Shown piece after piece: positions 42,904 to 46,299 of a DNA stretch of 46,299 nt (positions within the stretch are counted from its first letter, which is position 1; each line of letters opens with the position of its first letter). The translations under genes and the position numbers were made by a program. The DNA comes from Nitrospinales bacterium (lineage in GTDB: Bacteria; Nitrospinota_A; UBA7883; JACRGQ01). The notes under the pieces were generated by a model. That model had not been told where the DNA came from. It did no database searches and worked only from the letters and a program-made list of their open reading frames with translations. The stretch is taken from the NCBI GenBank assembly GCA_023248495.1, contig JAHFEK010000021.1:1-46299 (forward strand), written 5' to 3'.

Positions 42904-43365
42904 TTATCCCCAACTGCCGCCGCTGGCGGTGCATCCAACCGAAAGCATTTCCGTCGTCGTGGAAGGGGAGATGATCAGGTAGCCCTGATAGTAATACATC
43001 GTGTGGGTGGGGTAGACGCACTTGCCGATCAGGTGGGTGGTGGGGCATTTCTCAACCAGGAAATTGGCAAAGCCCTGATATGGGTTCAACTGGCATACCT
43101 GTTGGGAGGCGTATAAGGGGTGGTTGGAGCAGTTGATATCGTTTCCCTTGATGTTTGTCAATCGGGACAAGCAGCCCCCGGCCACCGGCGCATTGGCTCT
43201 GGATGCGTCGGGGTTAAGCCCCGTCCCGTTGAGCAGCACGGCATCGCTGCCGAGGGGGGCGTCATACACGCTTGGCCCGGCTTTGGTGTTGTTGCCGGAA
43301 TTGGCGTTGCCGCATCCGGCCAGCGCCGTCAGTATCAGAATGAATGCCACCCCCCTCACCCGCAT
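42904..43365 (-). CDS. Cys-rich lipoprotein, hypothetical
   Basis: The 153-residue protein starts with a lipoprotein signal (VAFILILTALAGC, lipid Cys 18). The mature part has seven or more Cys spaced through it (GGCLSRL, INCSNHP, QVCQLNP, EKCPTTH, GKCVYPT, VGCTASG), which suggests disulfide bonds. It is rich in Asn, Tyr and Ser. I do not recognise the family. It is 36 bp from the glycosyltransferase gene on the same strand and is likely co-transcribed. Confidence 0.75.
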   Translation of the reverse strand: MRVRGVAFILILTALAGCGNANSGNNTKAGPSVYDAPLGSDAVLLNGTGLNPDASRANAPVAGGCLSRLTNIKGNDINCSNHPLYASQQVCQLNPYQGFANFLVEKCPTTHLIGKCVYPTHTMYYYQGYLIISPSTTTEMLSVGCTASGGSWG

Positions 43366-43401
43366 TACTACGGTATCGGCGGCGGCGAACGGTTTCTTTA
43401 A

Positions 43402-44916
43402 TTATTTTTTCTTGCCAATATCTTCATGCCGTATTTGCTCAATACGGAATTTCCCAAAATTCCCCATCGGGATTTTAGATACCACGTTGATCTCGCGCGT
43501 CTGCAGCCAGCCCGCCGCAAGCAAAAGCAGCACGGCGCCAAAAAGCGCCGTATCAGACTGGGCGGGGCGCAGGCCGGTTGCGCGCCGGATATGTTGGATG
43601 CCGGCGGCGGCAAGCAGGTAATAATACGGCAGGACGGGAAACACCATCCGGCTTAAGCCGTAAAACATAAGAGTCGCGGCCAATACCGATGCCAAGGGCA
43701 GAATGATAATCCAGCGCTCCGCCCCGGCCTCGCGCCGCCGCCACAGCGTAAAACCGCCGGCGCACGCCAGAAGCATTCCGGCCCAAAGCGCCAATTTTGA
43801 ATCGGGCACAAAACTGTCGGCGGCATTTTCCACCGTGCCGGTTAACCCCGCCGGAAAGTTGCCCGGCAGCATTCCGTTGGCGAACCCGTTGATAAAGACC
43901 GTAAGTTTTACCTGTAGCATGGCCAATTCGTGTTGAGGGTGTTCCAGCAGATAGCGCCAACCAATGACAAAGCCGTCGCGCACCATCCGGAGGTGATCCG
44001 GGTTGTTGTAATCCAGGTTCGCAAAGTAACCGTTCTCCAGTTGTATTCGCACGACAGCGGGTGCGTAGGTGCCGTTGGCAAGCGGACTGTGCCCTTCGTA
44101 GAAATTGAACGGCCCGTTCATCGCCAAAGGAACGATGACCGGCATTTTTATTTCCGCCAGCTTTTTGTTGAACTCGGACAGGTAGAAATAGTTGCGCGCC
44201 GTCCAGGGGAGGACGAGCAGCGCGATACCGCAGGCCGCCGCCGCGGCGATACGCATCTTTCGCGCGGACGGCCAGCCGGGCCGCGTGACGCCGAGGGCCA
44301 AAAACCCCAGCAGCACCAGCGCGAATTCCGAACGGGTCAGGAGGGCCGCCCCCGCCGCTATGCCGAACAAAAACGCGGCGGGCGCCGGCCACGCGGCGGC
44401 GAAATATTTTTCGCGGTACAGCGCCACGAAAAGAGCCATTGCCCACGCCATCGTGAAAAGATAGACGTTTTCTGTGTTTAGCCCGCCGGCAATGAAGATA
44501 AGCGTGAATGACGCGGCGCAAAGGACGATGCCGATTTGCGCGGCGGTTTTTCCCGCCAACTCGCGCCCGGTGAAATAAACAGCGGGAAGAGATAATGCGC
44601 CGAGCGCGGCGTAGACGATTTTCGCGGCGAAGAAATCATACCCGAACAGTTTATAGATGGCGATCAGCAGAAAGGTGGTCATTGGCGGCGTAAACGGCAG
44701 GTTGAGTCCCCGGCCCTCCAGGAAATCACGGGCCAGTTGGCCATAGACATCGACATCGGAAAAATGGAGGAGGGAAAAGTTGGTGATCCGCATCCCGGCA
44801 AGAAATATCCCTCCATCGGCTATCCAGCCAAAAGATGCAAGATGCCAGTAGCGCAGTAAAAATCCGCACAGCACAACCAGCGCCACAAACGCCCCTTCGC
44901 GTACCCGTTCCGTCAT
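43402..44916 (-). CDS. GT-C glycosyltransferase, ArnT/PMT-like membrane protein
   Basis: The 504-residue polytopic membrane protein has about 11 helices. The first large loop has DVDVYGQLARDFLEGRGLN and then PFTPPMTTFLL, the Asp-containing pattern of family 39-type enzymes that take sugars or aminoarabinose from polyprenyl phosphate. PAVYFTGRELAGKTAAQIG is typical of the next loop and helix. It would act at the periplasmic face, on lipid A, protein or another glycan; the acceptor is not known. The start ATG at 44916 is seven bases after the macro-domain gene stop, so the two are probably translated from one mRNA. Confidence 0.85.
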   Translation of the reverse strand: MTERVREGAFVALVVLCGFLLRYWHLASFGWIADGGIFLAGMRITNFSLLHFSDVDVYGQLARDFLEGRGLNLPFTPPMTTFLLIAIYKLFGYDFFAAKIVYAALGALSLPAVYFTGRELAGKTAAQIGIVLCAASFTLIFIAGGLNTENVYLFTMAWAMALFVALYREKYFAAAWPAPAAFLFGIAAGAALLTRSEFALVLLGFLALGVTRPGWPSARKMRIAAAAACGIALLVLPWTARNYFYLSEFNKKLAEIKMPVIVPLAMNGPFNFYEGHSPLANGTYAPAVVRIQLENGYFANLDYNNPDHLRMVRDGFVIGWRYLLEHPQHELAMLQVKLTVFINGFANGMLPGNFPAGLTGTVENAADSFVPDSKLALWAGMLLACAGGFTLWRRREAGAERWIIILPLASVLAATLMFYGLSRMVFPVLPYYYLLAAAGIQHIRRATGLRPAQSDTALFGAVLLLLAAGWLQTREINVVSKIPMGNFGKFRIEQIRHEDIGKKK

Positions 44917-44923
44917 GGTTGCT

Positions 44924-45472
44924 CTATTTTTCCCTCGCTTTCATCCGCTGGAGTGTTTTGTTGAAAACGGCCTCGGCTTGCGGGCCATAAAGACAGAAGG
45001 TGACCCGTGTCAGCCCGGTTTCCCTTTTTTCAAGATATTCCATTGTGGTTTTGAGCATGATCTCCGCGCAACGATCCAGCGGAAACCCGAATATGCCGGT
45101 GCTGATGGCGGGCAAGGCGATGCTGGCGAGGCGGTTTTCATCCGCCACCATCAGGCTGTTCAGCGTGGCGTTTTTCAGCCTTTCGTCCTCATTGCCTTCC
45201 CCCATGCGCGGCCCCACCGCGTGAATGACGTGCCGCGCCTTGAGGTTGCCGCCGGTGGTAATCACCGCGCCGCCGGTGAAGGTGCCGCCGATGGCGTCGC
45301 ACTCCTTTTGTATGGCGGGGCCGCCGCGTTGCCGGATTGCCCCCGCCACCCCGCCGCCTAATATCAACTGTTCGTTCGCGGCGTTGACTATCGCGTCGCG
45401 GTCGAGGAGCGTGATGTCCCCCTCGACAATCTCAATTTCGCTCTTGCCAGCTTTTATTTTCAATTCCGGCAC
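44924..45472 (-). CDS. Macro-domain protein (ADP-ribose-binding/deacetylase type)
   Basis: The 182-residue single macro domain has GDITLLDRDAIVNAANEQL, GGGVAGAIRQRGG and GFPLDRCAEIML, with AISTGIFGFP for the phosphate-binding loop. Proteins of this type remove the acetyl group from O-acetyl-ADP-ribose or ADP-ribose from proteins. The start is a GTG with a weak ribosome site. It stands 17 bases after the hicA stop codon in the same direction, and macro-domain genes are often found near toxin-antitoxin genes, though the DarTG partner toxin is not seen here. Confidence 0.93.
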   Translation of the reverse strand: MPELKIKAGKSEIEIVEGDITLLDRDAIVNAANEQLILGGGVAGAIRQRGGPAIQKECDAIGGTFTGGAVITTGGNLKARHVIHAVGPRMGEGNEDERLKNATLNSLMVADENRLASIALPAISTGIFGFPLDRCAEIMLKTTMEYLEKRETGLTRVTFCLYGPQAEAVFNKTLQRMKAREK

Positions 45473-45489
45473 CTAAAAATTGACTTCTT

Positions 45490-45712
45490 CTACTTCCTGA
45501 AAAGTTCTTCTTTCGTCAGTTCGGTATCACGGAGAATTCGGGACAGCAGCCCATCGCCGATTGTCTCCCCGCCATGAACCGGCACTACCGTTGCACGGCC
45601 ATCGGTATGCCGGACAAAGCAGCGGCTTCCTTTTTGCCGAACCGGCTTAAAACCGTTCGCGGCAAGTAATTTTAAAAAGTTGTTTTCCCGTGACAGCAGG
45701 GAAGCGGCTCAT
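45490..45712 (-). pseudogene. hicA: HicA-like toxin gene, frameshifted and lacking the catalytic His
   Basis: The ATG overlaps the hicB stop (ATGA) and opens MSRFPAVTGKQLFK, the normal HicA start, but the frame then ends early. In another frame the sequence continues as LLAANGFKPVRQKGSRCF, FVRHTDGRATVVPVHGG and DGLLSRILRDTELTKEELF to a TAG at 45490. The total of 223 bases is one more than a multiple of three. An extra base in the homopolymer of five (A on the plus strand, 45674-45678) restores the family frame if removed. HicA toxins cut mRNA with a His in GSH; here the motif reads GSR, so even the repaired protein would probably be inactive. Confidence 0.8.
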
Positions 45713-45924
45713 ACGGAAATGCGCTGAACACCGACAAGACGCGTTTTCCGCGCCGATGATTTTTGAACTTCAACGCAAAGCTGAATCGCCTCTTTTACCC
45801 TGTCCATCAACACGTCAAGCGATTTCGCCTGTGTATGACATCCGGCAAGCTCCGGTACTTCGGCGACAAAAACCCCCTGCTCATCCTGTTCGATGATTAC
45901 CGTGTATTCCCTGGTTTTTTTCAT
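45709..45924 (-). CDS. hicB: HicB-like antitoxin
   Basis: The 71-residue HicB-type protein has YTVIIEQDEQGVFVAEVPEL, AGCHTQAKSLDVLMDRVKEAI and a basic C-terminal tail. HicB antitoxins have this partial RNase H-like fold and bind HicA to block its RNase activity. No separate DNA-binding domain follows, as in short HicB proteins. It comes before hicA and overlaps it by three bases, the order seen in many hicBA pairs. With the toxin gene broken, the antitoxin may be a relic or serve another role. Confidence 0.92.
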   Translation of the reverse strand: MKKTREYTVIIEQDEQGVFVAEVPELAGCHTQAKSLDVLMDRVKEAIQLCVEVQKSSARKTRLVGVQRISV

Positions 45925-45974
45925 GATTTTAAGAATATCACATTACCGCCGGAAGGGACCGCTCTTACCGCCGG

Positions 45975-46223
45975 TCAAACAGCTTTCGCCATGTGGCGAA
46001 CGTTCAATACTTCATCCGCTCGCAATGGCTCCAAGTGCGATTCCGGTACTGTGACGACCGCGATGGATGCACCCAGCGCGTTGAACACCTCCAACACACA
46101 TCCGTCATCGCCTCCCGCGGGATGGGGGACTGCTTCCACAAGGGTGGCAACATCCCCCTTTTTCAGGTTGAATTCCGGCACGTCCACGGCCAACGCCACC
46201 TGTTCATAGAGCGGGTATTTCAT
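45975..46223 (-). CDS. DUF4926-like small protein
   Basis: The 82-residue beta-rich protein contains LYEQVALAVDVPEFNLKKGD then VATLVEAV, GGDDGCVLEVF and SIAVVTVPESHLEPL, the pattern I know from DUF4926. Members are short and often follow a DUF6883 gene; their role is unknown, with some placed near toxin-antitoxin or polymorphic toxin loci. Its ATG begins one base after the stop of the partial gene at the right edge, implying coupled translation. hicB starts about 50 bp downstream. Confidence 0.75.
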   Translation of the reverse strand: MKYPLYEQVALAVDVPEFNLKKGDVATLVEAVPHPAGGDDGCVLEVFNALGASIAVVTVPESHLEPLRADEVLNVRHMAKAV

Positions 46224-46224
46224 T

Positions 46225-46299
46225 TCATTTCCCTTTTCGCGGTTTCAACGTAATAAAGCAAACTACACCGTCGGCTTTCCGCCGCATCCAAACGGCGGT
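46225..46299 (-). CDS. C-terminal end of a gene cut by the right edge (partner of the DUF4926-like gene)
   Basis: Twenty-four codons and a TGA are visible: the translation runs TAVWMRRKADGVVCF then ITLKPRKGK. The stop is one base from the next start (TGA-A-ATG). A basic, beta-strand-like end of this kind would fit the DUF6883 proteins that often precede DUF4926, but the visible part is too short to assign. Confidence 0.45.
   Translation of the reverse strand, partial: TAVWMRRKADGVVCFITLKPRKGK

Overview
The window (46.3 kb, moderately high GC) is from the chromosome of a Gram-negative, probably flagellated bacterium with a complete APS-level sulfur module (aprBA-qmoABC-sat) and a cellulose-synthesis locus. 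The qmo genes point to an anaerobic or facultative sulfate-reducer-type lineage (Desulfobacterota, Nitrospirota or Nitrospinota-like groups). The sequence does not settle the phylum, and no dsr genes lie in the window.

Layout. 1-3.3 kb: the N-terminal part of a SWIM zinc-finger protein running off the left edge, and a secreted protein of 17 TPRs, both on the minus strand. 3.5-5.8 kb: an orphan cellulose synthase, bcsA1. 5.8-11.8 kb: a secreted phosphoesterase, a glycine-rich RRM protein with its own terminator, a GT-C-like membrane protein, a B12-binding radical SAM enzyme, a Tim44-like protein and a small hypothetical gene. 11.8-15.0 kb: an unusual chemosensory-like module, namely a CheR methyltransferase fused to a decayed CheD-like domain (minus), and divergently a soluble histidine kinase and a CheD-receiver fusion. 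15.3-23.7 kb: aprB, aprA, qmoA, qmoB, qmoC, sat, with two palindromic repeats between aprA and qmoA. 23.8 kb: tRNA-Ser(UGA), followed by a long palindrome. 24.0-28.4 kb: a conserved hypothetical gene and a 1237-residue lipoprotein mixing fibronectin III domains with a Kelch propeller.

28.5-37.8 kb: the main cellulose locus: bcsA2, bcsB, bcsZ, a class III nucleotide cyclase with a C-terminal membrane anchor, bcsG (phosphoethanolamine transferase) and, on the opposite strand, a duplicated beta-barrel-like protein. Together they predict c-di-GMP-activated synthesis, periplasmic trimming and phosphoethanolamine decoration of cellulose; no bcsC, bcsE, bcsF or bcsQ is recognisable here. 38.1-41.6 kb: a tightly packed HEAT-repeat, histidine kinase, receiver-TPR and FliL-like set, linking signalling to motility. 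41.6-46.3 kb: a minus-strand, operon-like run ending at the right edge: a tiny ORF, a membrane metallophosphoesterase, a Cys-rich lipoprotein, a GT-C glycosyltransferase, a macro-domain protein, a hicBA toxin-antitoxin pair whose toxin gene is frameshifted and lacks the catalytic His, a DUF4926-like protein and the tail of one more gene.

The most unusual items are the CheD/CheR/kinase module, the bcsG-containing cellulose locus with a second bcsA 25 kb away, the Kelch propeller interrupted by a circularly permuted pair of FN3 repeats, and the broken hicA.
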